From Prochlorococcus sp. AG-347-E03 (lineage in GTDB: Bacteria > Cyanobacteriota > Cyanobacteriia > PCC-6307 > Cyanobiaceae): DNA of 64,000 nucleotides. This document shows, piece by piece, positions 46,408 to 55,389 of this stretch. The translations under genes were made by a program, and so were the position numbers. Where the stretch lies: positions 174,953-238,952 of the forward strand of contig QCBG01000001.1 of assembly GCA_003279115.1 (NCBI GenBank), read 5' to 3'. The notes beneath the pieces are model-generated. The model saw only the letters and a list, made by a program, of their open reading frames with translations, was not told the DNA's origin and searched no databases. Numbering within the stretch: the first letter of the stretch is position 1; each line of letters opens with the position of its first letter.

Positions 46408-46725
46408 TTAATCTTCTTTCTCAATTGAACTGGAAATTCCTTTCGATTTTAATGATTCTGAATAAAATTCTGCTGGCTCTAAATCACAAACAATTACCAA
46501 GCCAACACCCGTATTATGAGCCTCTAGCATTATTGAAATAGCATCTTGTTCGCTTAATTGCGGCACAACTTCTCGTAGTGAAATAGTTACATACTCCATG
46601 GAATTAACTGGATCGTTATGAAGTAAAACCTTATATCTTGGAGATTTATTTTTTAATTCAGCAGGTTTCTTTTCAATTACTGCTGAATTATTACTGACAC
46701 TTTGTTCTAACTTTATAGATAGCAT
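46408..46725 (-). CDS. clpS: ATP-dependent Clp protease adaptor ClpS
   Basis: N-degron recognition adaptor that delivers substrates with bulky N-terminal residues to ClpC/ClpP. The 105 residues contain the conserved YKVLLHNDPVNSMEYV near 31-46 and MLEAHNTGVGLVIVCDLEPA near 67-86, including the His and Asn/Asp residues of the substrate pocket. Cyanobacteria often have ClpS1 and ClpS2 with different preferences; which this is cannot be assigned with certainty, ClpS1 being more likely. Convergent with the radical SAM gene. Confidence 0.92.
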   Translation of the reverse strand: MLSIKLEQSVSNNSAVIEKKPAELKNKSPRYKVLLHNDPVNSMEYVTISLREVVPQLSEQDAISIMLEAHNTGVGLVIVCDLEPAEFYSESLKSKGISSSIEKED

Positions 46726-46757
46726 TGAACTTTTTAGAATCTAAATAGTATTACTAA

Positions 46758-47984
46758 TTATATATTAATTATTCTTTCCATTGCATCAATAACGTTTGAT
46801 CGTGAGTTAAATGCTGACAAACGAAAATAGCCCTCTCCAGATAATCCAAATCCACTACCAGGTGTGCCGACGACACTAACTTTGTGAAGAAGGAAATCAA
46901 AAAAGTCCCAAGAAGTCAATTTATCAGGAACTTTAATCCAGATATAAGGAGCATTGTCACCACCATAAACCTTAAAACCTGCAGTCTGGAGTTTGTTTTT
47001 CATGATTTTTGCATTTTCCATATAAAAATCAATTAAACCTCTCACCTCTTTCTTCCCTTCAGGAGAATAAACGGCCTCTGCTCCTCTCTGAACCACATAG
47101 CTTACTCCATTGAACTTTGTAGATTGCCGCCTATTCCAGAGAGTCCATAAATCTATTTCCTTACTTTTTGAACTCAAACCTTTGAGATTTTTAGGTATTA
47201 CTGTAAACGCACATCTAACTCCAGTGAATCCTGCATTTTTTGAAAAAGATCTAAATTCAATAGCACAATCCTTTGCCCCCTCAATTTCATATATTGAATG
47301 AGGAATATTATCATCTTGAATAAATGCTTCATAAGCTGAATCAAAAAGTATTAAAGATTTGTTTTGAAGAGCATAATCAACCCACTTTTTCAATTCTTTT
47401 TTAGTGATAGTTGCGCCAGTCGGATTATTAGGAAAACAAAGATATATAATATCTACTTTTTTTTCAGGTATCTCTGGCAAAAAGTTATTTCTTTCGTTTA
47501 TTGCAAGATATGTCAATCCTTGATAAGTTCCATTTTCAAGTGCATCTCCAGTTCTGCCCGTCATAACGTTACTATCTACATAAACAGGGTAAACAGGGTC
47601 TGTTACAGCAATTGAATTATCTTTACCAAGAATATCTAAAATATTACTACTATCGCATTTAGAACCATCTGACACAAAGATTTCTTCAGGGGATATTTGA
47701 CACCCTCTCGAAATAAAATCATGCTCAGATATTTTTTCTCTGAGCCAAGAATAACCTTGTTCCGGCCCATAACCTCTAAAACCCTCTGAAGTCCCCATAT
47801 CATCTAAAGCTTTACCCATAGCCTCTAAACAAGCACTAGGGAGTGGCTCTGTAACATCTCCTATGCCAAGCTTGATGATTTCAGCATTCTTATTTGATTC
47901 AGAATATATTTTTACCCTCTTAGCAATTTCAGGGAATAAATAGCCTGCTTTGAGTTTTAAATAATTTTCGTTTACTAGAACCAC
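46758..47984 (-). CDS. dapL: LL-diaminopimelate aminotransferase
   Basis: PLP enzyme converting tetrahydrodipicolinate directly to LL-diaminopimelate in lysine and peptidoglycan synthesis, the route of cyanobacteria, plants and Chlamydia. The 408 residues include [13 protein letters not shown] near 37-49, [18 protein letters not shown] near 103-120, CFPNNPTG near 183-190, DSAYEAFI near 215-222 and the PLP lysine Lys249 in [10 protein letters not shown]. The frame opens at a GTG (47984) giving [20 protein letters not shown], a typical DapL N-terminus. 32 bases upstream of clpS on the same strand. Confidence 0.96.
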   Translation of the reverse strand: MVLVNENYLKLKAGYLFPEIAKRVKIYSESNKNAEIIKLGIGDVTEPLPSACLEAMGKALDDMGTSEGFRGYGPEQGYSWLREKISEHDFISRGCQISPEEIFVSDGSKCDSSNILDILGKDNSIAVTDPVYPVYVDSNVMTGRTGDALENGTYQGLTYLAINERNNFLPEIPEKKVDIIYLCFPNNPTGATITKKELKKWVDYALQNKSLILFDSAYEAFIQDDNIPHSIYEIEGAKDCAIEFRSFSKNAGFTGVRCAFTVIPKNLKGLSSKSKEIDLWTLWNRRQSTKFNGVSYVVQRGAEAVYSPEGKKEVRGLIDFYMENAKIMKNKLQTAGFKVYGGDNAPYIWIKVPDKLTSWDFFDFLLHKVSVVGTPGSGFGLSGEGYFRLSAFNSRSNVIDAMERIINI

Positions 47985-48283
47985 TTTAGATAAAAAATTT
48001 CATCAATATTAGAATAATGTATTAACGTGCTTAAGTGGTGATTAGATGTTAAAATTATTCTAGTTATGATTAATTCAAGAGATAATCATAGCTATGAATT
48101 CAATTTCAATTAGTTTGTAAATCGTTTAAAGCTTTATAAATAGCAGAACCCTACTACTTTTAACTTTATTAATTTTAAAAAGTACATATATACTAGTTAT
48201 AAATATGCTTTCTCAAAAATATTAAGAATCTAATTCTTAACTTTAGATGATTTTCAAAATCCAAACCATTCATAATCAATTAT
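47985..48283. promoter_or_regulatory. dapL / rne divergent region and rne leader
   Basis: A 299-base divergent gap without a convincing ORF. Near the rne end lies a perfect 8-bp inverted repeat TTAAGAAT-CTA-ATTCTTAA at 48222-48240, 43 bases before the rne start, within the probable 5' UTR. A TATACT hexamer at about 48188-48193 could be a -10 for rne. RNase E mRNAs in several bacteria are regulated by their own 5' UTRs; this hairpin is a candidate, not proven. Confidence 0.4.
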
Positions 48284-50104
48284 ATGTCTCAGCAAATTAT
48301 CATCGCTGAGCAGGCTCGAATTGCAGCACTACTCACAGATGATCGAGTTGATGAATTAATCGTCGCACAAGGTAAATATCAAATTGGCGATATTTTCTTA
48401 GGAACTGTTGAAAATGTTCTCCCTGGCATTGATGCCGCTTTCATAGATATTGGTGAAAGTGATAAAAATGGATTCATCCATGTTTCAGATCTTGGACCAC
48501 TAAGACTCAAAAAAGGGACATTTGGAATAACTGAATTACTAGAACCAAAACAAAAAGTTCTTGTACAAGTCATAAAAGAACCAACAGGGTCTAAAGGCCC
48601 TAGACTATCCGGGAATATATCAATCCCTGGTAAATATTTGATATTACAGCCTTATGGACAGGGAGTTAATATCTCTAGAAAAATAAATACAGAAACAGAG
48701 CGGAGTCGTTTAAAAGCTCTTGGGGTTTTAATAAAACCACCCAGCACAGGTTTATTATTTAGAACAGAGGCTGAAAAGATAAAAGAAGAACTACTAATTG
48801 ATGATTTAGAAAATTTAATTCAACAATGGGAAAATGTATTAAAAGTTTCTGAATCTTCTAGTCCACCAAATTTAATAAAAAGAGATGAAGATTTCTCTCT
48901 TAAAATCTTGAGAGATCATATTAAAGCATCAACTAAAAGCATAATTATAGATGATAAATTTTCAGTTCAAAGAGCAAAAGATTTTATGATAACTTTTGAA
49001 TCTGATATAGATATTGAATTTCACGATAACAGTTTAAACCAACATATTTTAGATAAATACGAAATTAAAAAAACAATTCAAAAAGCTCTTCAGCCTAGAG
49101 TAGAGCTTCCTTCAGGGGGTTATATAATAATAGAACCTACTGAAGCTTTAACAGTAATTGATGTAAACTCGGGATCATTTACAAGATCCGCCAACTCTAG
49201 ACAAACCGTTTTGTGGACAAATTGCGAAGCAGCAGTTGAAATCTCAAGACAAATGAAATTAAGAAATATCGGTGGAGTTATTGTAGTAGATTTTATTGAT
49301 ATGGAATCTAGAAGAGATCAATTCCAGTTACTTGAGCATTTTACGGCAGCAATAAAGGATGATTCTGCTAGACCTCAAATAGCTCAGCTTACTGAATTGG
49401 GTTTAGTTGAGTTAACTAGAAAAAGACAAGGTCAAAATATATATGAACTATTCGGTAAAAAATGTTCTACATGCAATGGCACAGGACAGGTAGAAAATAT
49501 CTTAAATCACGAAATATCCAACTTAAAAATTAAGAATATTGAAGATAAATCACATAAATCAAACGATATAAAATCTTTTGATATGGATACTTTTCAAACA
49601 AATTATAAACAGGAAAAAATAATTGAAAAAGAATTAATTAACTCGAAAGACCAAAGTAAGGAAAATTCTTCTATTAAAAAGGAAAATGATAACGAAAATT
49701 TGAACCAAATAAATTCAAAAGAAAAAAATATAATAACTGTTGACCTTACTGATGAAGAAAAAATCGTTTTCAGTCAATTAGGTATTAATCCACTCATAAA
49801 GTTAGGTAAAGAATATATAACCAGCAATAATTTTGTGCGTTTAAAAGACATTAGTAAAAAAACCGAAAAAACTTTAAATAATCAAAAAACAAAATCAAAA
49901 CAAATTAAAAAAATCTCAAAATCGGAAGAAGAAAAGATTCAGACCAATATTGAATCAATTGCGAACCCTAACGAAAAATCAATTAATAAAACTAATGAAA
50001 GTAATGAAGTTTTATTTACAGATAAAAACGATGAAATTGAACTTACAGATGAGCTAAACAATGCAAGAAAAAAAAGGAGAAGATCTTCAGCAAGCATTGA
50101 ATAA
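48284..50104 (+). CDS. rne: Ribonuclease E
   Basis: Single-strand endoribonuclease starting mRNA decay and rRNA/tRNA processing. The 606 residues contain an S1 domain (about 35-120), the DNase I-like catalytic part with metal-binding Asp293 (VIDVNSGSF) and Asp336 (VVDFIDME), the zinc-link CSTC (Cys394, Cys397), and then a short, charged, disordered C-terminal region (about 410-606), much shorter than in E. coli. It ends in [13 protein letters not shown], matching the Arg-rich nonapeptide (RRRRRRSSA in other cyanobacteria) reported to bind PNPase. The last 44 bases overlap rnhB in another frame. Confidence 0.96.
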   Translation: MSQQIIIAEQARIAALLTDDRVDELIVAQGKYQIGDIFLGTVENVLPGIDAAFIDIGESDKNGFIHVSDLGPLRLKKGTFGITELLEPKQKVLVQVIKEPTGSKGPRLSGNISIPGKYLILQPYGQGVNISRKINTETERSRLKALGVLIKPPSTGLLFRTEAEKIKEELLIDDLENLIQQWENVLKVSESSSPPNLIKRDEDFSLKILRDHIKASTKSIIIDDKFSVQRAKDFMITFESDIDIEFHDNSLNQHILDKYEIKKTIQKALQPRVELPSGGYIIIEPTEALTVIDVNSGSFTRSANSRQTVLWTNCEAAVEISRQMKLRNIGGVIVVDFIDMESRRDQFQLLEHFTAAIKDDSARPQIAQLTELGLVELTRKRQGQNIYELFGKKCSTCNGTGQVENILNHEISNLKIKNIEDKSHKSNDIKSFDMDTFQTNYKQEKIIEKELINSKDQSKENSSIKKENDNENLNQINSKEKNIITVDLTDEEKIVFSQLGINPLIKLGKEYITSNNFVRLKDISKKTEKTLNNQKTKSKQIKKISKSEEEKIQTNIESIANPNEKSINKTNESNEVLFTDKNDEIELTDELNNARKKRRRSSASIE

Positions 50105-50678
50105 AGTTTCCGAAGTTGGGATAGATGAAGTTGGAAGGGGAGCAATTTTTGGTCCAGTTTTCTCTGCGGTTGTAGTATTAACTGAAAAAAATAAATTTAT
50201 CTTAAAACAATCTGGAGTAACGGATAGTAAAAAATTAACTTCCAAAAAAAGAAAATTACTTTTGCCAAAAATTTTATTACTCTCTTCAGATTATGGAATT
50301 GGACAATCCTCCGCAAGAGAGATAGATAAGCTTGGTATCAGAGTTGCTACCGAACTTTCAATGATAAGAGCAATAAAAAAATTAAAAGAGATGCCATCTG
50401 AATTATTAATTGATGGCCCCTTATTATTCAGGCCATGGCGCGGTATTCAGAAAAATATAGTAGCTGGAGACTCAAAGTTTATATCAATAGCTTCAGCGAG
50501 CATACTTGCGAAAGTATCTCGCGACAATCTAATGGAGAGGTTAGAAAAAAAATACTCTGGATACTTGATATTCAAAAATAAAGGTTACGGTACCAGAGAG
50601 CATGTTTCACTTATCAAAAAAAATGGAATAACTAATCTTCATAGGAAAAGTTTTTTAAAAAAATCAAATCTTGTTTAA
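50061..50678 (+). CDS. rnhB: Ribonuclease HII
   Basis: Cleaves RNA in RNA-DNA hybrids and single ribonucleotides in DNA. The 205 residues carry the DEVGRG signature near 22-27 ([19 protein letters not shown]), [10 protein letters not shown] near 52, LIDGP near 115 and [22 protein letters not shown] near 133-154, including the catalytic acidic residues. The chosen ATG at 50061 lies 44 bases inside rne; no nearer in-frame ATG precedes the conserved core, so overlap is likely real. Convergent with the DUF1997 gene, overlapping it by 15 bases. Confidence 0.95.
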   Translation: MQEKKGEDLQQALNKVSEVGIDEVGRGAIFGPVFSAVVVLTEKNKFILKQSGVTDSKKLTSKKRKLLLPKILLLSSDYGIGQSSAREIDKLGIRVATELSMIRAIKKLKEMPSELLIDGPLLFRPWRGIQKNIVAGDSKFISIASASILAKVSRDNLMERLEKKYSGYLIFKNKGYGTREHVSLIKKNGITNLHRKSFLKKSNLV

Positions 50679-51182
50679 TTCACACCAATCTAAAAAATCT
50701 TTAACTAATTGCTGCTGAACTCTTGACTTTATACCTAATAGAATTCCATTTAATACCGAATGACCAGTAGATTCCAAAATTTTTTTTGGTACTAGTTTAA
50801 GTAAAGGGGGTTGGCTTACAGATACCCCTAGAAGCGCTTCACCTTCTAACCCAATATTAGTTGCTTCTAAATTCGCTTTCAAAATAAGATTAAAATCATC
50901 TATCATACCCAAACCATCTAATGTACTTTCAAGAGCACTCATTTTTAAAATTCCATCATTATTTTCTACTGCAATTGAAACAACAGGGTTAATATCTAAT
51001 TGAAATACCTTAAAACTTGTTACTGTATACTTGTATTTACCTCCTCCCTCTGGTTCTAATTTTTTGGAGTCAAGCATTGCTCCAACAACTCTTTCTTCTT
51101 CCAAAAGATATTTAGAAAGATATTCTTTATTACGTGTGACAGAAAGCTTTAATTTCTGTTTCGCATCAAAAGACAATAGCAT
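50664..51182 (-). CDS. DUF1997 family protein
   Basis: A 172-residue soluble protein resembling DUF1997, found in cyanobacteria and chloroplasts. Segments [20 protein letters not shown] (about 33-52), [13 protein letters not shown] (about 85) and a hydrophobic, helix-forming C-terminal part with [19 protein letters not shown] are visible. It may bind a hydrophobic ligand (a START-like fold has been suggested for the family), which is an inference. Divergent from pheA by 52 bases. Confidence 0.8.
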   Translation of the reverse strand: MLLSFDAKQKLKLSVTRNKEYLSKYLLEEERVVGAMLDSKKLEPEGGGKYKYTVTSFKVFQLDINPVVSIAVENNDGILKMSALESTLDGLGMIDDFNLILKANLEATNIGLEGEALLGVSVSQPPLLKLVPKKILESTGHSVLNGILLGIKSRVQQQLVKDFLDWCELNKI

Positions 51183-51234
51183 TTTCTATATTCCTCCAAT
51201 GCTTATTTGATCTCTTTTTTTTTTATGATTAATC

Positions 51235-52080
51235 ATGCGCAAACAAGTTGCATATTTAGGACCTAAAGGAACATACGCAGAAAAGGCAGCTCATATTTTA
51301 TCAAAGCTTGCAAATTTTCAGACACCTATATTTGTACCATGTAATGGGTTACATTCGGTTATTAAGTCAATAGCGTACAACAATTGTGATGCTGCTGTCG
51401 TTCCTATTGAAAATTCTGTAGAGGGTGGAGTTACAGCTACTCTTGATGCTCTCTGGAAATATCCTGATATTTATATCAATAATGCGGTTGTTTTACCCAT
51501 CAAACATGCATTAATTAGTGATGGAGAACTTTCCAATATTTCAGAAGTACTATCTCATCCTCAGGCATTAGCTCAATGTTCAGAATGGTTATCTGAAAAT
51601 CTTCCAAATGCAATCCCTCTTCCAACAAATTCAACATCGGAAGCTGTCAATATGGTAAAAGGGAGTAAATTCAGAGCAGCTATAGGTTCAAAATCATTAA
51701 TTCAAATCGAAGGACTTAAAGAGTTAGCCTTCCCTATTAATGATGTTGCAGGTAATTGCACTAGATTTGTCTTATTGAGCAAGGAATCAAATACAAATTT
51801 GGCTAATATTGCCAGTTTTGCTTTCTCATTGAAATCAAATAAACCTGGCGCCTTACTAAAGGCTATCAGCAGTATTGCAGATTTTGGATTTAATATGAGT
51901 AAAATTGAATCTAGACCTTCTAAAAGAGAATTAGGCGAATATATTATTTATATTGATTTAGAAATAAATAATCAAAATAATATTGAAAATTTTCTTGAAT
52001 TAAAAAAGAGGTTAAAGCCCCTTTGCAATAATTTTGTAGATTTTGGAAATTATCATTCTGAAAATATTGAACTAGAGTAA
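51235..52080 (+). CDS. pheA: Prephenate dehydratase
   Basis: Converts prephenate to phenylpyruvate in phenylalanine synthesis. The 281 residues have the catalytic periplasmic-binding-like domain (about 4-180; YLGPKGTYAEKAA, VVPIENSVEGGVTATLDAL near 57-75, NDVAGNCTRFVLL near 166-178 with the catalytic Thr) and a C-terminal ACT domain (about 195-275; SNKPGALLKAISSIADFGFN and IESRPSKRELGEYIIYID), which senses Phe. Monofunctional, without chorismate mutase. It ends two bases before the convergent quinol methyltransferase gene's stop. Confidence 0.96.
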   Translation: MRKQVAYLGPKGTYAEKAAHILSKLANFQTPIFVPCNGLHSVIKSIAYNNCDAAVVPIENSVEGGVTATLDALWKYPDIYINNAVVLPIKHALISDGELSNISEVLSHPQALAQCSEWLSENLPNAIPLPTNSTSEAVNMVKGSKFRAAIGSKSLIQIEGLKELAFPINDVAGNCTRFVLLSKESNTNLANIASFAFSLKSNKPGALLKAISSIADFGFNMSKIESRPSKRELGEYIIYIDLEINNQNNIENFLELKKRLKPLCNNFVDFGNYHSENIELE

Positions 52081-52081
52081 T

Positions 52082-53017
52082 TTATCCTCTACATTTATAA
52101 ACTCCAAATTCCATTAAACCTTTTCTAAATGCCCAATTCATCAGAAGTATTGTTGGAATCTCTCTAATTGACTTCACTATCGCAAAAGGTCCAAGGGACA
52201 AAATTGAAAAAGGTCGTCTAATACCTTCAATAATTGAATCGTACCATGAGGGATTTGTATAGGAATTCCAATTATCAGAGATAACTATTCCCGCACTATT
52301 TTTGTTAATTCTGAGTATCTTACTGAATTCGTTAATACTAATAAAATTGGGATGTACCCATTGTTCAAGTAATTGCTTAAGAACTAACTTCTCAAAAAAA
52401 GATGGTGGGCATGCTTTAAGGTCTCTTGAGTTCCAATCAGCCAATGCCAAATAGCCTCCTGGTCTTAAAGTTCTAAGCATTTCATCTGCAAACTTAGTTT
52501 TATCATTCATGTGTGCGCCAGCCTCAATACTCCAAACCGCATCAAATGCTCCATCATCAAATTCCAAATCCAAAGCATCCATAACTTGGAAGTTACAATT
52601 TAACCCATAAGGCGTAAGCTCTCTTGCTCTTTTAACTTGAGCCGGACTAATAGTAATACCAGTCACATTAAATCCATAATGTTTTGCAAGGATCCTCGAA
52701 CTACCCCCTATTCCGCAACCTACGTCAAGTATTCTTGAACCTTTTGGCAATTTATCTATACCACTCCATTTAACTAATTCATGAACAAACTGAACTTTAG
52801 CCTTTCTAAAGTCAATATTTTTTTTCCCTAAGGGATAAAAGCCCAAATGTATATGTTCTCCCCATAATCTCTCAAGTAATTTATCCTGGGTCCAAGCATC
52901 ATATGCAGAAGCTACTGTACCGGAAGAAATATATTTTCTAGCATTAATTCTCCATATGATAAATAGGACTAGGAACAATAAAAGAAGTAAAAAAAAAGGT
53001 AATAAAAATTCAAACAT
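52082..53017 (-). CDS. 2-methyl-6-phytyl/solanesyl-benzoquinol methyltransferase (MPBQ/MSBQ MT)
   Basis: SAM methyltransferase of tocopherol and plastoquinone synthesis. The 311 residues start with an N-terminal membrane span (about 5-24), then AYDAWTQDKLLERLWGEHIH near 39-58, SAM motif ILDVGCGIGGSSRILAKHYG near 94-113, ITISPAQVKRARELTPYG near 119-136 and VWSIEAGAHMNDKTKFADE near 160-178. The overall pattern, including the C-terminal SIREIPTILLMNWAF, matches Synechocystis Sll0418 (MPBQ/MSBQ MT) as I remember it; gamma-tocopherol methyltransferase is the nearest alternative. The Lon-domain gene ends directly upstream with no gap. Confidence 0.85.
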   Translation of the reverse strand: MFEFLLPFFLLLLLFLVLFIIWRINARKYISSGTVASAYDAWTQDKLLERLWGEHIHLGFYPLGKKNIDFRKAKVQFVHELVKWSGIDKLPKGSRILDVGCGIGGSSRILAKHYGFNVTGITISPAQVKRARELTPYGLNCNFQVMDALDLEFDDGAFDAVWSIEAGAHMNDKTKFADEMLRTLRPGGYLALADWNSRDLKACPPSFFEKLVLKQLLEQWVHPNFISINEFSKILRINKNSAGIVISDNWNSYTNPSWYDSIIEGIRRPFSILSLGPFAIVKSIREIPTILLMNWAFRKGLMEFGVYKCRG

Positions 53018-53674
53018 TTAATTTTCTTTTATATCAGGAAAACTTTCTTTTAATGCTGTTCTTGCTGCAAGTTGTTTTCTTGTATTATCAAGCATTTCAT
53101 ACTCTCTTTGCAAACGACTAAAAGTATTTCTTTCTTCAAGAAGTCTTTGCTGTTCTTCAGCAACAGGACCACCCAAATGAGCTCCTATCCAAAATGATAA
53201 ATCAAGTGGGTTATCAGGTAATTTGTCAGGTAAATTTTTCTGAGTATTAGTCAATTTACTTGTTAGATTAATGACATCACTAAGTGCTTCTTTAACTGAA
53301 TCTTTTAGAGAATCTAACTTTTGAATATCATCAATATTATCATCACTAACCCAGCTAACCATTGCCGAACAAAAAGGGGTTGAACGGATGATTTCTAAGA
53401 CTTGAAATCTTTGTTGTCCAATAGTGATGATATTACTTCTCCCATCCTCTGCAGTTTGATGCTTTATGATTTGAGCGCAACATCCAACATTAGCCATACT
53501 TTTAGTTTTTGGATCCCACTTAATCACTCCAAACATAGAATCTGTTTCAAGAACAGATTTAAGCATAATTCTGTATCTTGATTCAAAAATATGTAAAGGT
53601 AATACTTCCTGAGGGAAAAGGACTACTTCTGGCAAAGGAAATATAGGTAATTCCCTTACAGAGAGTTCTCCCAT
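53018..53674 (-). CDS. LON substrate-binding (N-terminal) domain protein
   Basis: A 218-residue stand-alone copy of the Lon protease N-terminal domain, without ATPase or protease parts. It begins LPIFPLPEVVLFPQEVLPLH (about 9-28), the standard opening, with HIFESRYRIMLKSVLE next and FGVIKWDPK, VGCCAQIIK, GRSNIITIGQQRFQV following. A C-terminal helical part (about 175-218) is Arg/Glu-rich. Such proteins may act as substrate adaptors or in protein quality control; function here is unknown. Downstream of rpsJ on the same strand with a 56-base gap. Confidence 0.9.
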   Translation of the reverse strand: MGELSVRELPIFPLPEVVLFPQEVLPLHIFESRYRIMLKSVLETDSMFGVIKWDPKTKSMANVGCCAQIIKHQTAEDGRSNIITIGQQRFQVLEIIRSTPFCSAMVSWVSDDNIDDIQKLDSLKDSVKEALSDVINLTSKLTNTQKNLPDKLPDNPLDLSFWIGAHLGGPVAEEQQRLLEERNTFSRLQREYEMLDNTRKQLAARTALKESFPDIKEN

Positions 53675-53730
53675 TTCAACCTCAATACAATATTTTTATA
53701 CTAATCAATTTAGGGCGTTTTCGGGCTTTC

Positions 53731-54051
53731 TTAAAGTTTAACTTCTATATCTACACCACTGGGAAGATCTAACTTCATCAAAGCATCAATAGTTTTTGCA
53801 GAAGGACTATAAATATCAATAATTCTACGATGTGTTCTTGTTTCAAAATGCTCTCTTGAATCTTTATCAACATGTGGTGATCTTAGGACACAATAAATCT
53901 TCCTTTTTGTAGGCAAAGGTATTGGACCTATCGCTGATGCAGAGGTAGTATCGGCAGTTTGAATTATTTTGTCACAAGATAAATCAAGCATTCTTCTATC
54001 AAATGCTTTTAGTCTTATTCTTATTTTTTGTTGCGCAATAGATGCAGTCAT
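53731..54051 (-). CDS. rpsJ: 30S ribosomal protein S10
   Basis: 106 residues; binds 16S rRNA and takes part in NusB-dependent antitermination in some bacteria. The [20 protein letters not shown] opening, [20 protein letters not shown] near 42-61 and the [18 protein letters not shown] segment near 67-84 are standard. Last gene of the str cluster in cyanobacterial order rpsL-rpsG-fusA-tuf-rpsJ. It is separated from tuf by a hairpin followed by a U-run. Confidence 0.97.
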   Translation of the reverse strand: MTASIAQQKIRIRLKAFDRRMLDLSCDKIIQTADTTSASAIGPIPLPTKRKIYCVLRSPHVDKDSREHFETRTHRRIIDIYSPSAKTIDALMKLDLPSGVDIEVKL

Positions 54052-54058
54052 GATTTTG

Positions 54059-54092
54059 AAAAAAGTGAAGGGTCATTTAATAAAATGACCCT
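54059..54092 (-). terminator. Hairpin plus U-run between tuf and rpsJ (terminator or attenuator)
   Basis: AGGGTCATTT (54069-54078) and AAATGACCCT (54083-54092) form a perfect 10-bp stem with a 4-base loop. Read on the minus strand, the stem is followed by TCAC and then six Ts (54064-54059), close to an intrinsic terminator, with the rpsJ ATG only seven bases beyond. Since rpsJ follows without room for another full promoter, it may work as partial terminator, attenuator or processing site setting the tuf:S10 ratio. It is one of the few GC-containing hairpins in the window. Confidence 0.6.
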
Positions 54093-54144
54093 AAGTCATT
54101 AATCTATATTAGGTGATTAAGGTTAAATTTTAAAATACAATGAT

Positions 54145-55344
54145 TTATTTAAGTATTTTAGAAACAACTCCAGCACCAATGGTGCGTCCGCCTTCACGGA
54201 TTGCGAATCTCATTCCTTGTTCGATTGCTACTGGACAAATTAATTCTCCAGTCATTTTGATTCTGTCTCCTGGCATAACCATTTCTACGTTAGAACCATC
54301 ATCAGAGGTAAAGGCTGTGATTTGACCTGTAACATCAGTTGTTCTGATATAGAACTGAGGTCTATATCCTGCGAAGAAAGGTGTGTGTCTTCCACCTTCT
54401 TCTTTTTTTAGAACATAAACTTCTCCTTCAAACTGAGTATGCGGAGTAATAGATCCTTTCTTAACAAGTACCATTCCTCTCTCAATATCTTCTTTCTGTA
54501 CGCCACGTAAAAGTAGACCAACATTATCGCCAGCCATACCTTCATCAAGAAGTTTACGGAACATCTCAACTCCAGTAACAGTTGTTAATCTTGTATCTCT
54601 TATTCCAACTATTTCAACTTCTTCTCCAACCTTGACTTTACCTCTCTCAATTCTTCCAGTAGCTACAGTACCTCTACCAGTAATTGAGAAAACGTCTTCA
54701 ACTGCCATCAAGAATGGTTTATCAACTTCTCTTTCAGGCTCAGGAATGCTTGCATCAACTGCTTTCATTAATTCTTCAATTTTTGATTCCCAAGTTGAAT
54801 CTCCTTCGAGAGCTTTTAATCCAGAAACTTGTACTATAGGAATATCATCTCCAGGGAAGTCATAACTATCTAGTAATTCTCTGATTTCCATTTCAACAAG
54901 TTCAATAATTTCCTCATCATCGACCATGTCGCACTTATTGAGAGCAACTACGAGAGCAGGAACTCCAACCTGTTTAGCTAAAAGAATATGCTCTTTTGTT
55001 TGAGCCATAGGACCATCTGTAGCTGCACAAACTAGAATAGCTCCGTCCATTTGGGCAGCCCCAGTAATCATGTTTTTTACATAATCTGCATGTCCTGGGC
55101 AATCGACATGAGCATAATGTCTGCCTTCAGTTTCATATTCGACGTGAGCTGTATTAATAGTAATGCCACGCTCTCTTTCTTCAGGAGCACCATCAATGTC
55201 TCCATAGTCTTGTGCTTGAGCTTGACCTTTTTTGGCTAATACATTTGTAATAGCAGCAGTTAGTGTTGTTTTTCCATGATCAACATGGCCAATAGTACCT
55301 ATGTTGACATGTGGTTTGTTCCTTTCGAACTTCTCGCGAGCCAT
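54145..55344 (-). CDS. tuf: Translation elongation factor Tu
   Basis: Delivers aminoacyl-tRNA to the ribosome. The 399 residues show the G1 [10 protein letters not shown] near 19-28, G3 [20 protein letters not shown] near 81-100, G4 NKCDMVDD near 136-143, and domains II and III ending in [10 protein letters not shown]. Length is normal for cyanobacteria (slightly longer than E. coli's 394). Codon choice is conservative, as expected for a highly expressed gene. 45 bases downstream of fusA. Confidence 0.98.
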
Positions 55345-55389
55345 TTTGAATTAAAGAATCGAGGGTTTAATAGTGTTTTAGTTTAGAGA

